From positions 372,001 to 436,000 of the forward strand of contig BLAL01000187.1 in NCBI GenBank assembly GCA_015698045.1: a DNA stretch of 64,000 nt. Reading direction: 5' to 3'. Of the stretch, positions 11,896 through 22,041 are shown in pieces. The notes under the pieces are model-generated. The model was not told where the DNA came from, made no database searches, and worked only from the letters and a program-made list of their open reading frames with translations. The stretch is from Rhizophagus clarus (taxonomy: Eukaryota; Glomeromycota; Glomeromycetes; Glomerales; Glomeraceae). The stretch's first letter is position 1. Each line of letters opens with the position of its first letter. The translations under genes and the position numbers were made by a program.

Positions 11896-13036
11896 ATGTC
11901 TGAAACTAGTACACCTTATACTCCAGCCTCCACCTCCACTACTGTTGCTGGAAATGAGACGGTCTCGCTGGCGGACGAAATTAAGAAATATGACACGGCC
12001 AAGCTTATAGAATACGCAGCTTGGAGCTTAGTGAAACGGCTATCAAAATTTTAGAGAAGGAAGAGCTTAATGGCGGGTGGGGACTTGTTTGACTTGACCG
12101 AAGAAAAAGCTTGAGAAATGGGGGATGCCCGCTATGAGACTCGTGAAGTTTGCTAAGGAGTGCAAGGATAAAAAGTTGAAGTCGTTCTCCTCGTACAAGG
12201 TTAAGAAAGAGTTGAGTGAGGTGCTGGAGAAATATGTGATTGTTAGCTGAGATATAACTCGCATTCCACAGTTCATACCACGTAAGTAATATCAGATTAA
12301 AGGAGTTCTTTTTTATATATTTCGAGCTCACATATCATAATATAGCCACCCACACCATCAACGAAAGCGCCCCCGAATTTAAGCTATGCATTGACGACAT
12401 TCTCTGTAGAATAAAAATTATGGGTCCAGTTGTAGATAGTAACGAAGCTATGCGGTGCGACTTGCGAGTACATTTCAACAATCTTACATACGGCTGTAAG
12501 TATTCTCGGCGACTTGGTAATCACACCTCAGGCGAATATAATTGGTGAAGAAAACACTGGTCGTGTCGATATGCAATCAAAAAAATAACCAAACAAAATC
12601 AGGCGACTGTGGGTATCTGCCAAAACTTATTACAATGTCGAAGTGCTTGTGATGTAAATATAACAAATTCTACTACACCGCTCGCTACAGGTTGATCATG
12701 GGCTATTGCTAACTTACTTCTCTATTTCCATCTAGATGAATATAGATATGAACAAGAAAAAACGAAAGGTTGATGAGGCGCTCGATCCCGACTATGACCA
12801 CGTCTTTGGTATAGTCGGTACTGGAACTGACTGGTACTTTATTCTTCATAGCACCGATGGCATCTATACGAGCAGGACTGAGTATCGAATTTCGCTCTCG
12901 AGAATTCAGCCGAATTACGTAAGAATGTGAAGAGGGGTTTAGAGGTTATAGTGGGTTTATTAAAGGATAGGGTAGGAGGTAGTGAAGAACCCACGACCAA
13001 GAAACGTCGCGTGGAAGAAAAAATTAAGAAAAAATA
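11896..13036 (+). pseudogene. SAM + PD-(D/E)XK (Crinkler-type) pseudogene
   Basis: The ATG at 11896 begins a Ser/Thr-rich leader and SAM-like region homologous to the gene at 31036-32114. Frameshifts break it after about 45 codons. The nuclease region follows (ENTGRVD at about 12551), with a recognisable intron ending in CATCTAG just before 12736. The frame from 12736 holds the tail segment DYDHVFGIVGTGTDWYFIL, paralleling DFDYIYGIVTTASDWYFIL of the intact protein, and a basic C-terminus up to about 13036. Confidence 0.8.
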
Positions 13037-13200
13037 ATCGTTTATATTAGAGGTCCCTTTAGGACCGGGCCTAGACGTCATGTATTGCGGGCTACGTCCC
13101 GAATCTTGTATTTATTTTTCGCATGTATTAATAAAGCAAGTTTTTACATTTGTCACATAACTTTTAACAATTCCTTTGCGTATAAAATTTTATTAAACAT

Positions 13201-13282
13201 GTCATCCGAGATTTTAAAGCAAAGGATACGAAAAATTAAGGAACTTGTTAATCATTTATCCAAAAGGTTCGAACTCCTATAA
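13201..13282 (+). pseudogene. Truncated coiled-coil gene (5' fragment)
   Basis: An ATG at 13201 starts 27 codons that resemble the beginning of the coiled-coil gene at 15534 (both contain LKQRI). The preceding ~110 bp are also similar (TTGTATTTATTTTTCGCATG), so promoter and start were duplicated together. It stops early at 13280. Confidence 0.55.
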
Positions 13283-13505
13283 GATCACATCTTAACATTT
13301 AAGGCCTAAAGAAATTTTTAATGCAAAATAGCTTTATTTGTTCTATAATTTGAATTACACACGAAATACAATTAGAGTATAAAAAATAATGAGGTAAGGA
13401 ACTAGTTATATTAATATTATATTATTAAGCAAATTCTTTGAAAATAGCTTTTGGACAAGTCATTTTTGTTATATGAGATATTTTTTAGTTTTAATTACTT
13501 GTCCA

Positions 13506-14333
13506 CTAAGGATTAAGTACCCGATCTTGGATCTCCCACAGATCCAAGTCAAAATTAACGGAAGGAAGGATGGATGGAGTACGATGAAGTATCTCGGCAG
13601 CAGGAATGTGCAATTGATACAATGCCATATTGGAAGTATTACAAGGGGGTGCACCGTGTCTCCCAACGCCAATGATATTAGTGTCAGGAACACCCGCATT
13701 AAGTAAGAAATTCACTACTCTGTTATGAATTGGTCTCGTCCCAAATGATATCACTATAGTCGGTCTATTAGGAGTTCGACTTGTCCTTTGGTACAACATT
13801 GCAACCATTGTGTTGGAGCGATAGATTTTGATAGCTAAGTAGATCATGATCATTGTACGCTGAGACATGTAAAATGGTGCCCATCTGTGCAAGCTACGGA
13901 TTGACTCGGAATAACCAACTTCAAGAACCATGGTTGGATAAGGCCACCCTAGTGAATTACATGCTTGGTTAGCTGGAGGCGTAGGAAGGCGTCTTGGCCG
14001 AAAAGTCATGTCAGCGGTAAAGTAGCTATTTGGAGCTACCTTGATGTCTTCCTCAGCTGTGCCAGTTATTTGATTGCACCACTTGTTCATCAATGCACCG
14101 ACATGAAATGCTGCCGTTCCATGAGGTCCTAGAGGTAGCTCATAAGCTATAATCTCTCCATTAACTAAGCGGATTTTGACGGGAAGATTTTTCTCAGCCT
14201 CGCAAAACTTTTGATAACTCTCAAGTGATATATTTCTGGCAAGAACAACTCCTTCTGCAGGCGGATCTTGTCCAAGTAAACGCTCTTTTGCTGAATTAAG
14301 AAGTTCTTGGGATAGACTAAGTCTTGATTGCAT
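13506..14333 (-). CDS. Uma2-like PD-(D/E)XK family protein (275 aa)
   Basis: The open frame starts at an ATG at 14333 and is uninterrupted. The middle of the protein (about residues 95-170) has the layout of Uma2/DUF820 putative endonucleases: YFTADMTFRPRR with the acidic residue, then TMVLEVGYSES with the E of the nuclease core, then a long helix. The C-terminal hundred residues contain a Gly-rich conserved-looking segment (GVGRHGAPPC). Its base composition is less AT-rich than its surroundings. It lies between two SAM-nuclease remnants on the opposite strand. The catalytic lysine position is not clear, so activity is uncertain. The family call is from memory of glomeromycete proteins. Confidence 0.7.
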   Translation of the reverse strand: MQSRLSLSQELLNSAKERLLGQDPPAEGVVLARNISLESYQKFCEAEKNLPVKIRLVNGEIIAYELPLGPHGTAAFHVGALMNKWCNQITGTAEEDIKVAPNSYFTADMTFRPRRLPTPPANQACNSLGWPYPTMVLEVGYSESIRSLHRWAPFYMSQRTMIMIYLAIKIYRSNTMVAMLYQRTSRTPNRPTIVISFGTRPIHNRVVNFLLNAGVPDTNIIGVGRHGAPPCNTSNMALYQLHIPAAEILHRTPSILPSVNFDLDLWEIQDRVLNP

Positions 14334-14872
14334 TGTTGTTGAGGACTGGTAAAAAGGAGTTGAAATTAAGATTGCCTGTCTAAACTAATTTTAAATTTGG
14401 CTAAACGTTTAAACTCTAGTTTTACTGATTTTTTAATAATACTTTACTATTGTTTTGCTATTTAATATGATTTACTATAAGTTTTGATATTTGTCAAGTT
14501 TCGCTAATTTTTTATTAAGATTTTAATATAGTTTTGTCAAGTTTTACCTTTTTGACATTTAGACAGTTTGTTAAACTACCTAGTTTCGCCCAGCAACCTT
14601 GGTTGAAATAGTCGATAAAGTATACATTTTTGAGGTCAGAACAAATAGAAAAATGAGACCTTTAAATACCTTTTACATTGATTTTTTTTTTAAGGATATA
14701 ATTACATTGATATAATGATGTGGAAATGTTAGCTTTAAATAGTGATCTTTGATTTAGGGCAGTGACATATATTACGTAATATCAATTTAATATAGGGCTT
14801 TACCTCCAGGCCCCCACCCCCATGTAAGATTTTATATGACCAATTAAATTATAGTCACATGATTATATATAG
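14334..14872. other. Intergenic, upstream of the Uma2-like gene
   Basis: AT-rich sequence with several GTTTTGCTA / GTTTTGTCA-type near repeats (14440-14560). It presumably contains the Uma2-like gene's promoter; nothing specific is recognised. Confidence 0.4.
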
Positions 14873-14899
14873 ATGTTTTTTCTAACTCCCCGCCCCCTA

Positions 14900-15345
14900 A
14901 AAAATTACATAATAAATGCCACTGCCCTTGTGACACAGATTTATAACTACCTATCACAGTTTGATAATGAAGTTCTGGATATTTCAGTTGTTGTTATACT
15001 CATAGCTTGCAAATTAATGACTATATTTCTAGATGAGGACCCTGTTAATATCACAGAATGCAAATTTACTAAGGTTAATGCTATACACTATTGATTTATT
15101 TTCTGATACTTCATTTGTATAACTGACGACTATTTTATTTTAATCAGAACATCGATTATTAATAGTATGAAAGGACTGAGTATTGATTTTTACTGACAGA
15201 AGATGTTCTTGTGGACCTAACAGAATTACGTAAGATTGTAAAGAAAGATTATAGTCAGTTTATTAGAGGATAGTGTCAGTTAGTAATGAACCCACTTTTA
15301 AGAGGCGTCACGTGAAAGAAAAATCAAGAAGAAATAGGTAGTTAT
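14900..15345 (+). pseudogene. Second SAM-nuclease pseudogene (C-terminal remnant)
   Basis: The 3' end (15215-15345) matches the end of the pseudogene at 12900-13036, including a GAATTACGTAAGATTGTAAA-type stretch and the basic tail before the stop. The upstream frame 14873-15094 may be the more diverged nuclease region. With the following coiled-coil gene it makes a second copy of the module seen at 11896-13282. Confidence 0.6.
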
Positions 15346-15533
15346 AGTCTGTCAACAATAGTTTATAATAGCATAGACAATGTATCACATGCTACGACTT
15401 GATCCTTTGTATTTATTTTTCGCATATATTAATAAAAAATTTTCTTGACAAATTTCACTGATGGGCTATGAAGAAAAATCACATTTTTTTTTATTTTGAA
15501 TGTTTACGTACAGTGTATTAGATATATAGATCA

Positions 15534-16016
15534 TGTCATTCAAGCTTGAATTATTGAAACAGCGTATCATTGAACTTGAGGCTGAGAATGCAAAGTTAAG
15601 ACAGATTATTGAGGAGAATATCAAACGTGAAGCTGAAAATACTGAACTCAAGTCTAAAGTCAGGGAGCTTGAAGCCAGATTTGCGATATTGGAACTGAGT
15701 CCCACTGATAGTGGATAAACAGCTACAGAATGATAATACAGTTAATAATAATACCCCCAACAATAACACATCTTTCAGTAACTTCAATTCAGATGCAGAT
15801 CATCATGAAAAATCATCACAGAAAAAAGAAATGAATAATTTTTTGGATGAGGCACGTAAAAAAAGTATTGGTGAAAATATTGCTTTTAGAGCTTTTAGCA
15901 GGCAATGCAATAAGGAAAAGAAACTTAAAAAAGCAGAGCAGGCATCTCTTAACCAAGATCAAGAATCTGGTACTTTCTTTTCTGAAAAGATACCAGAAAT
16001 AACTACCCTAAAAATA
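15534..16016 (+). pseudogene. Coiled-coil gene, 5' part, cut by MITE and Maverick
   Basis: The ATG at 15534 opens a leucine-zipper-like coiled coil (LKQRIIELEAENAKLRQ, heptads to about residue 55) ending at 15718. The protein continues in the next frame from 15711 with a Ser/Asn-rich linker and a charged segment to 16016, so one frameshift separates the halves. At 16017 a MITE begins; the last few residues of the open frame (to 16037) are MITE sequence. Removing the MITE (with one TA) and the Maverick (with one duplication) makes the frame continue at 47861, where the family's C-terminal region is recognisable. It is a member of a repeated glomeromycete coiled-coil family of unknown function. 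Confidence 0.75.
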
Positions 16017-16715
16017 CCACCAAAAAATTTTTGGTAATGTAATATTATAATATAAATTTAAAAATAGTTAGATATATCAAACCATAATAATTTTATACTT
16101 CATGGTTCTTACTTCTTACTTTAATATTTAATTTTTACATATTTTTCCCATAACTTCGCCTTAAATGTATATTATTTTTTTTTATTATAGTTTGTTTATT
16201 CTATTCTATTCCTTATTTTTATTGTGTTGTGAAAATAAAAATGCGTTTTTTACATATGAAATATAATATTTATTGAAAATTTTTTTACGATTAGAATATT
16301 AAAGGTGAATATTAAGTTTTGAGGAAGACTTTTCTATTTAATACATTATAAAAATTATCTTTTTATTACAATTATTAAATTATATAAATAATATAAAGAT
16401 TTATTGTCAAATTTTTAAATAAAAATAATTTATTAAACTTATTTTGATAAATAAAAATACTCAGTAAATTTTATAAAGTGAAAAGAATCATAAAAATATT
16501 TTAACAGTTAAATTTTAATAAATGTTTTTTGAATTTTTTTTATTAAGAACAAGCATTTTAAAGATAAATATTCTCTTTATTTTATTTATTTATTTATTTT
16601 TTCTTTTGAAAAACAACAAAACTACAACTGCAAAAATTTTCTAAGATAAATGTTGTACAAAATAAATTTGACCAATAAAATTCATCAAGTCACATTACCA
16701 AAAATTTTTTGGTGG
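16017..16715. mobile_element. TA-flanked MITE (Tc1/mariner-like), 699 bp
   Basis: Perfect inverted ends CCACCAAAAAATTTTTGGTA (left) and the complement at the right, with TA at 16015-16016 and 16716-16717. Each inverted end is itself nearly palindromic (CCAAAAAATTTTTGG). There is no gene inside, only AT-rich DNA. The Maverick inserted at the right edge of this MITE: its target copy GGTAT (16714-16718) consists of the MITE's last GG plus TAT. Confidence 0.85.
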
Positions 16716-16718
16716 TAT
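16714..16718 (+). repeat. Target site duplication, left copy (GGTAT)
   Basis: GGTAT here and at 47859-47863 flank ends that begin AGTGGATACC and finish GGTATCCACT. If the duplication is read as 6 bp (TGGTAT, 16713-16718 and 47858-47863), the inverted ends are asymmetric by one base. Polintons usually make 6-bp duplications, so both readings are kept open. Confidence 0.85.
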
Positions 16719-16719
16719 A

Positions 16720-16765
16720 GTGGATACCACCATATAATATAATTATATTATATGGTGGTATCCAC
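16720..16765. repeat. Left terminal perfect palindrome, 46 bp
   Basis: It starts GTGGATACCACC and ends GGTGGTATCCAC, with an AT-only centre; both 23-bp halves pair perfectly. It lies one base inside the element tip and is repeated at the other end. Confidence 0.97.
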
Positions 16766-16779
16766 TTGCCCTAGATTAT

Positions 16780-17120
16780 ATTACCACCATATAATCTGGA
16801 TACCACCATATAATCTAATTACCACCATATAATCTGGATACCACCATATAATCTAATTACCACCATATAATCTGGATACTACTATATAATCTAATTACCA
16901 CCATATGATCTAAATAATATAATCTAATTACCACCATATAATCTAAATAATATAATCTAATCACCACCATATAATCTATTTATTTTTACGAATTAGGTAT
17001 CTTTTTTATGCTCTAGCTATCCTTTAAAATCTTTCTTGCTATCTGTTTTTTTTTACCACCATATAATCTAACTACCACCCACCATTTAATCTAACTACCA
17101 CTATATAATCTAAATACCAC
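16780..17120 (+). repeat. Subterminal tandem array (ACCACCATATAATCT)
   Basis: About fifteen copies of ACCACCATATAATCT, separated by GGAT, AATT or AAATAATAT spacers. The motif's ACCACC also forms the tip palindrome. Candidate binding sites for the integrase or a terminal protein, by position only. Confidence 0.9.
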
Positions 17121-18090
17121 GCTTTTCTTCTTGTTTCTGAGTCGTTTACATGCTAAATTATATAATAGGGTTGTTGGCCTTCTGTAGCCGTTTAGATACC
17201 TGGTTTTATGTTAAGGGTGTTGACTTCCTATACCTGATTGGATGCCGAATTCTATATTGAGTGCTTACCTTTTTGCGCCTATTTGGTTGCCTTTCTAGAT
17301 CCCAAAATGTGGTAAAAAAATATCGTGTCGGGTGGCGCAGTAGATCGCAGTAGATTCGTGTCTAAATTTGGTTGGCACTATGGCATAATTTCTGGCTGAT
17401 CTTTGGGACACATGATCTGAAGGATCCAAGTTGGCGCTATGATAGTAACCTGGTAGTGCCCGGAACTCTCCTGGAACTGTCATGGAACTGGCAGAGAACT
17501 GGCAGGGAACCAGAAAGGTTGATCACTTGAATGCTGAGTTATTGTATCCAAAGATCTGGCCGAAATTAAGCGAATTCATACTGCGCTTTACTGCGTCATA
17601 GTCACGTGATCCTGTTACGGCACTGAACATCCTCTGTCATAATATAGCAAATGTAGTTAACCGGTTGTCACTAGTTCCGTATACTATGGTCGGCCCATTT
17701 AATTGCCAGAAGTGCGCCGATTTTGTAATCCTATTTGTTGCCGGTTTATGTATGCCAACTTTGTGTCCCTAGTAAAAGTAAAGTTGTGGCCGAATTTATG
17801 GAATATTACATCATCGAAATTGAACAAAAATCCATTGCGCCAAAAATAATAATAACATTTGTCTAACTTTAATATCGATTTTGGATATTCTATTAGGCGT
17901 GCAATTTGTATTAGCTTGGCCGGCCCATTTGTTTGCTAAGAAGTACACCATCTTGTGGTCTAACTATTGCACCAGTATATGTATGCCGATTTCGTGTCCC
18001 GAGATTTGAATCATTAGAACGCATTTATATTATATTTTACCACATTTTCAGGCATATTAGGATATAAATTGGGACGATTTTTTGTTGTCA
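17121..18090. other. Left TIR, non-coding middle
   Basis: About 1 kb without a convincing gene. It includes clustered GGAACTGGCAG-type repeats (17450-17515) that resemble sequence at 26970-27030 outside the TIR. The small open frame 17295-17483 is not maintained in an informative way and was not called. Confidence 0.6.
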
Positions 18091-18094
18091 TCGG

Positions 18095-18486
18095 CTGTCA
18101 CTAGTGTCACTAGTTCTGAATACTAACTGGTGACAGAACTAGTGACAGCTTTGTTATCTTTCTTGAGATTATTAGGCTATTTTATTTCTTTCTTGATTAG
18201 TATCACTAGTGTCACTAGTAAAAGAGTAATAAATTAGAAAAAAAAATCAAATTTTTTCTATGCTACCTACTTTACGCAAGATATATTATAATAAATGTAT
18301 GCTATAAAAAACAAAAAAAGTTAAGGAACTCAGATTTTTTCCAGTGACACTAGTGACACTAGTGACATCCATCAAGAAAGGTTTCTTTCGGCCTAGAATT
18401 CTTAAAGAGCCTATCGTTCGCGTCACTAGTTCTGTCACTGGCTTTTTTTTCTAGTAACACGATCCCTTTGGAATCCACTAGTGACA
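18095..18486. repeat. Cluster of GTCACTAGT / ACTAGTGAC sites
   Basis: Roughly ten copies of the 9-mer GTCACTAGT in both orientations, often as tandem GTCACTAGTGTCACTAGT. The stop codon of the zinc-finger ORF is formed by the innermost copy. The same cluster is at about 46130-46525 in the right TIR. Confidence 0.85.
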
Positions 18487-18759
18487 AGTTGTATTATTTT
18501 TGTTTACCTCTAAATTACCTACCAGTATCTCCACCGAAGCTAAGTCTACCATCCTTTTCCGATGGTATTGTTCCCTTTTATGATGCTTTCTAGCATGATC
18601 ATCGCAATATCCATATCCAGAATAAGATAATTTTCCACATTCTTTGCAAAATACCTGAGAAGGAGAATTGCGATGAATAAAACATCCTTCCGGATGGTAG
18701 CATCCTCGATTGCAAATCTTACCACTCCTGTGGATATAAGTACATCGATAAAATACCAT
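18478..18759 (-). CDS. TIR zinc-finger protein, left copy (93 aa)
   Basis: A small protein transcribed toward the element tip. Ordered Cys and His residues form two fingers: C6, C16, C20, C26, H29 and then C38, C41, C52, H55, followed by a basic segment (KHHKREQYHRKRM). That layout suggests DNA or RNA binding. It is 123 bp upstream of, and divergent from, the primase ATG. The right TIR encodes the same protein with one difference (Val in this copy, Ala in the other, near residue 77). Its position beside the ACTAGTGAC cluster makes a TIR-binding or regulatory role plausible, but no named family is assigned. Confidence 0.75.
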   Translation of the reverse strand: MVFYRCTYIHRSGKICNRGCYHPEGCFIHRNSPSQVFCKECGKLSYSGYGYCDDHARKHHKREQYHRKRMVDLASVEILVGNLEVNKNNTTCH

Positions 18760-18882
18760 TTTTAATAACTATGGATTGTTGATTTATGTATCGATCTATA
18801 TAGTTCGGAATTAATTTCATTTTAAACTTTTTTCTCCGGAGTATATAGTTTCTCTCGAACTGTATATTTGCGATATAATATC
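18760..18882. promoter_or_regulatory. Bidirectional promoter region, left TIR
   Basis: 123 bp between the divergent starts of the zinc-finger ORF and the primase-helicase. It contains ATATAG boxes in both orientations (CTATATAGTTCGG and TCCGGAGTATATAG). It is nearly identical in the right TIR, so primase-helicase and polymerase should be driven by the same promoter. Confidence 0.6.
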
Positions 18883-21876
18883 ATGACCGAACAATCCTCA
18901 CTTTCAGAGTTCTTCGATGCCCCCGCCCCGTATGAGTTTAAAAGCGCCGGTGTAGGCGAATACCGTTATAAAATTTGGGACGATAGTGTCGGACCAAGAC
19001 ATTTTCTTGGCGCAGACCATGAGGATGGAATAGAAGCCATACTCTTAGAACGCGAAGGTCATTCCTTACACGAATTTATTAGTGAGGATGAGCCACTCCG
19101 GCCTATTGTAGATTTCGATTTACCACAAGAAGTACTTGATACTATTGAACCTAAGCTAACACGCAAAGAGATAGGTGATTTGCTATATCATGCTTTTATA
19201 AAGACATGTCATGAAGTATTTCCAGAGTGGAATCATAAAACTTTAACAATTGCCAGCAGTAGTGATGCAAAAAAAATGTCTCTCCATATCTCTACTACTG
19301 GCATGAGACTTCCAAATATTGCTCGAGTCGCTATATTCACCGAGCTTGTTCGTAAAAAACTTCCGGTGGCTCTACAGGCAAATAGTATTATTGATAACAT
19401 AGCAAACAAATCTTCATTTTCATTGAGAATGCTTGGATCGCCCAAATACAATGAAAAAACAGGAGAACACGTTTGTGTAAAAAAGGCTATTCATCCAAAA
19501 GATGGATCTATCTTTGACTTCATGATCCGTCCACCCAATGATGAATCAGAAGTCGTAAAAAGTTCTCTTTTAGATATTCCGGAGCCAAAAGTCCAAAGAT
19601 TTGATGATACAAATAGCGAAACCACTGTGGCTGAATTCGAACTGGTAGAAGGATTGCTTCAAGAAGCTAACATCGAAGGGTATAGTCTTTCATATCCATC
19701 TGAAAATTTTCCTGATAGATTTCCACTATCTCGCCTCTCTCCATCACACTGCCCAATATGTGACCGAGAGCATGACAGTGATAATGCATATATTATCCGA
19801 AATAAAAAATCCTACAGCTTTTTCTGCTACCGAGCAAACCAAGATAGGCAACCCGGATCCAGAAAGCCTTCAAAAAAGCTTACTATTGGCGAGACAGCCT
19901 TAGATAGGGAAAAAAAGCTTCCAATTCCAGAGAAACAGGGTCGGCCTAGAATTTCTGACCCTAATGATCATTTCGTATGGTGGGATTTAATATCCATGTG
20001 CACCTCTAAGAAAAGATTTACACGTAATGAAGTGTATAATACAATCCAAGCAACGATCGTCTACGTTCAAAAAAAATCAAAGACATGGATTCTCAAGCAC
20101 AAAAAATCAGATGGTGGCCTATACTTTGATATGGGATTCAAGTTAGATATCGGTAAATTAACGATTAATATCATCGAGTTAGGTGGGAAAGCGATAAAAT
20201 TACAATCTTTAATAGAAAATGCATTCAATACTGGTTTGATTGCTTATGCGGATATCGATTTCCTACCATATCCTCCAAATACTATTCCGCCGAAAACCGA
20301 ATTCTTCAATCTTTTCTTAGGATTCAAAGCAAAGCCAGCTTCCCATATTAATTACGATCTCGTAAATCCAATTATCTGGCATATAGAATATATCTAGTGC
20401 AATGGGGACAAAAATCTTTCCAAATATGTTCTGAAATGGTTCGCATTCCTAGTCCAGCATCCTAGCATAATCCCTGGAACTATGCTTGTATTACGTTCCC
20501 CACCACGTTGTGGGAAAAACATTATTACCGATTTCGTTTGAAAAAGCTTATTTGGCCTAGAGCTCGTATATTCAACTTCTGACCTTGGAAAAATTCTTGG
20601 AAAATTCAACAGTGCTATTCAAGGACGCAAGCTTATAATTATGAATGAGGCGGGAATGGCCAGTGGTGAATGGCATAAAGCGAATGACCATCTAAAGTCC
20701 CTTATTACAGAAGATTACGTCTCGATTGAGCGTAAGGGATTAGAATTTCAAGAGTGTGGTCATTATCCCAGATTTATGGTTTTAAGTAATCATGATACCC
20801 CAATTCGAGTGGAAATGGGGGATGGACGTATTGTATGTTTAGATGTTTCTCCCCGCTGTAAAAGTAACTTCACATATTTCGATCAGTTGGGGGGAATTCT
20901 TGAGCACCCTGATACGCCAGGATCATTTATGACATATTTGCTTAATCTTAATCTTTCAGGATGGAAGCCACGTAAGATTCCACCAACTAAAATGAAGGTA
21001 GAAACAATGCGAAATCAGCTTTCTAATCCCATTCGATTTATAATTGACCATATTGCATCTTGGGCTGAGAGTAGTGGAATCAGGACCAGTAGCAAAGCAT
21101 TTTTATACCAAAAATATCTTGAATGGTGTGGGGATAATGGTGAAAAGGCATTACCTAATAACATTTTTGGTAAGAAGCTATCAGAGAAAAATATTACTGA
21201 GTATAAACAAGTACGAGTGGAAGGCGGAAAAAGAGAGTGGCAGTATATTCTCGACCGCTCCAAAATCATAATCAAGCTTCGTGAACACAGCCTAGGTGAT
21301 ATCGAAGAATTTTCCGATATATCTCAGGCTGACTTACCCACAAACGAGGCCACAGACATACCCATATTCAATATGCCAGAAATAATTCCTCCAAAAATAA
21401 TCCCGCCTCAGCCAGATAAGAAAGCGAAATCCCCAATCGCCTCAACATCTGGGACATCCGAGAGTTCTAAGACTTCCGAATCACTTGAGCCACTAATAGA
21501 TAAACCTGAACCTAGCAATAAAAAAGCTTCTTCCACATTCCCGGCTAGACAACAGCGCGAAGAGCGTCTCAGAAAATGGGCTATCGATCACGGTGAAGAT
21601 CCAGATATATTCATGACAGTTACAGAGAAAGATGTTGACCTATCCCGAGAATATCGAGACAGGATGATGGCAGACGCAGATGTGATCGATTTTGCGAAAG
21701 AAAACAAAATGAACCCGAACGATTTATTTTACATGACTAGAAGGGAAAGGTTAATAAGCGAAGAAATATATCTCTGGGAGTATGAAGATGTGGGAAAGCC
21801 CTGGGAGTATGTTTACGATGATGAGGAATGGCAAAAAAATATAAGCATACTCCAGGAGAATGGTATGCTTTGGTAG
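18883..21876 (+). pseudogene. AEP primase - SF3 helicase, interrupted by two in-frame stops
   Basis: The single frame of 998 codons is broken by TAG at 20395 and TGA at 20539; there is no frameshift. ATG 18883 is chosen over the upstream TTG. The N-terminus carries the PIP box QSSLSEFF. The primase domain shows the catalytic acidic pair in PIVDFDLP (residues 77-79), SLH (133-135) and an Asp near 171 before SFSLRM, then a C290/C293/H297/C315 zinc motif. The C-terminal half is an SF3 (D5-like) helicase: a Walker A-like SPPRCGKN, lacking the usual first Gly and the final S/T; Walker B-like LIIMNE; and motif C VLSNHD. It primes and unwinds the element for the polymerase. The first stop lies between the domains and the second just after Walker A, so helicase function is probably lost. 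Confidence 0.88.
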
Positions 21877-22041
21877 GTTCGATATCGAGCTGAGAGGCGC
21901 ATGGTATAAGGAATTATTATTTTTTGCCTATCAGCATAATTATTTATTTTTTTTCGAATTAAACTTTCTCCCACTTAATATAATCTGAATATCACAGATT
22001 AATCTAGTTACCACTCTATACTCTACATACCACTCTATATA

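Larger units (their letters stand above)
16719..18928 (+). repeat. Left terminal inverted repeat, about 2.2 kb
   Basis: It matches the reverse complement of 45689-47858 almost throughout. The copies differ by scattered substitutions and about 40 bp of total length. From the tip inward it contains a 46-bp palindrome, an ACCACCATATAATCT array, a G/C-richer unique part with repeated TGGCAGRGAAC-type motifs (17450-17520), a cluster of ACTAGTGAC sites, the zinc-finger ORF, a bidirectional promoter region and the first 15 codons of the primase gene. Confidence 0.95.

Noticed and set aside
12005-12331. Minus-strand ORFs over the SAM-nuclease pseudogene
   Set aside because: They are antisense shadows of a recognisable plus-strand pseudogene.
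16780-17120. A CRISPR-like array
   Set aside because: Short AT-rich repeats with near-constant tiny spacers, mirrored in the other TIR, in a eukaryotic element; no spacers of typical length and no cas genes.
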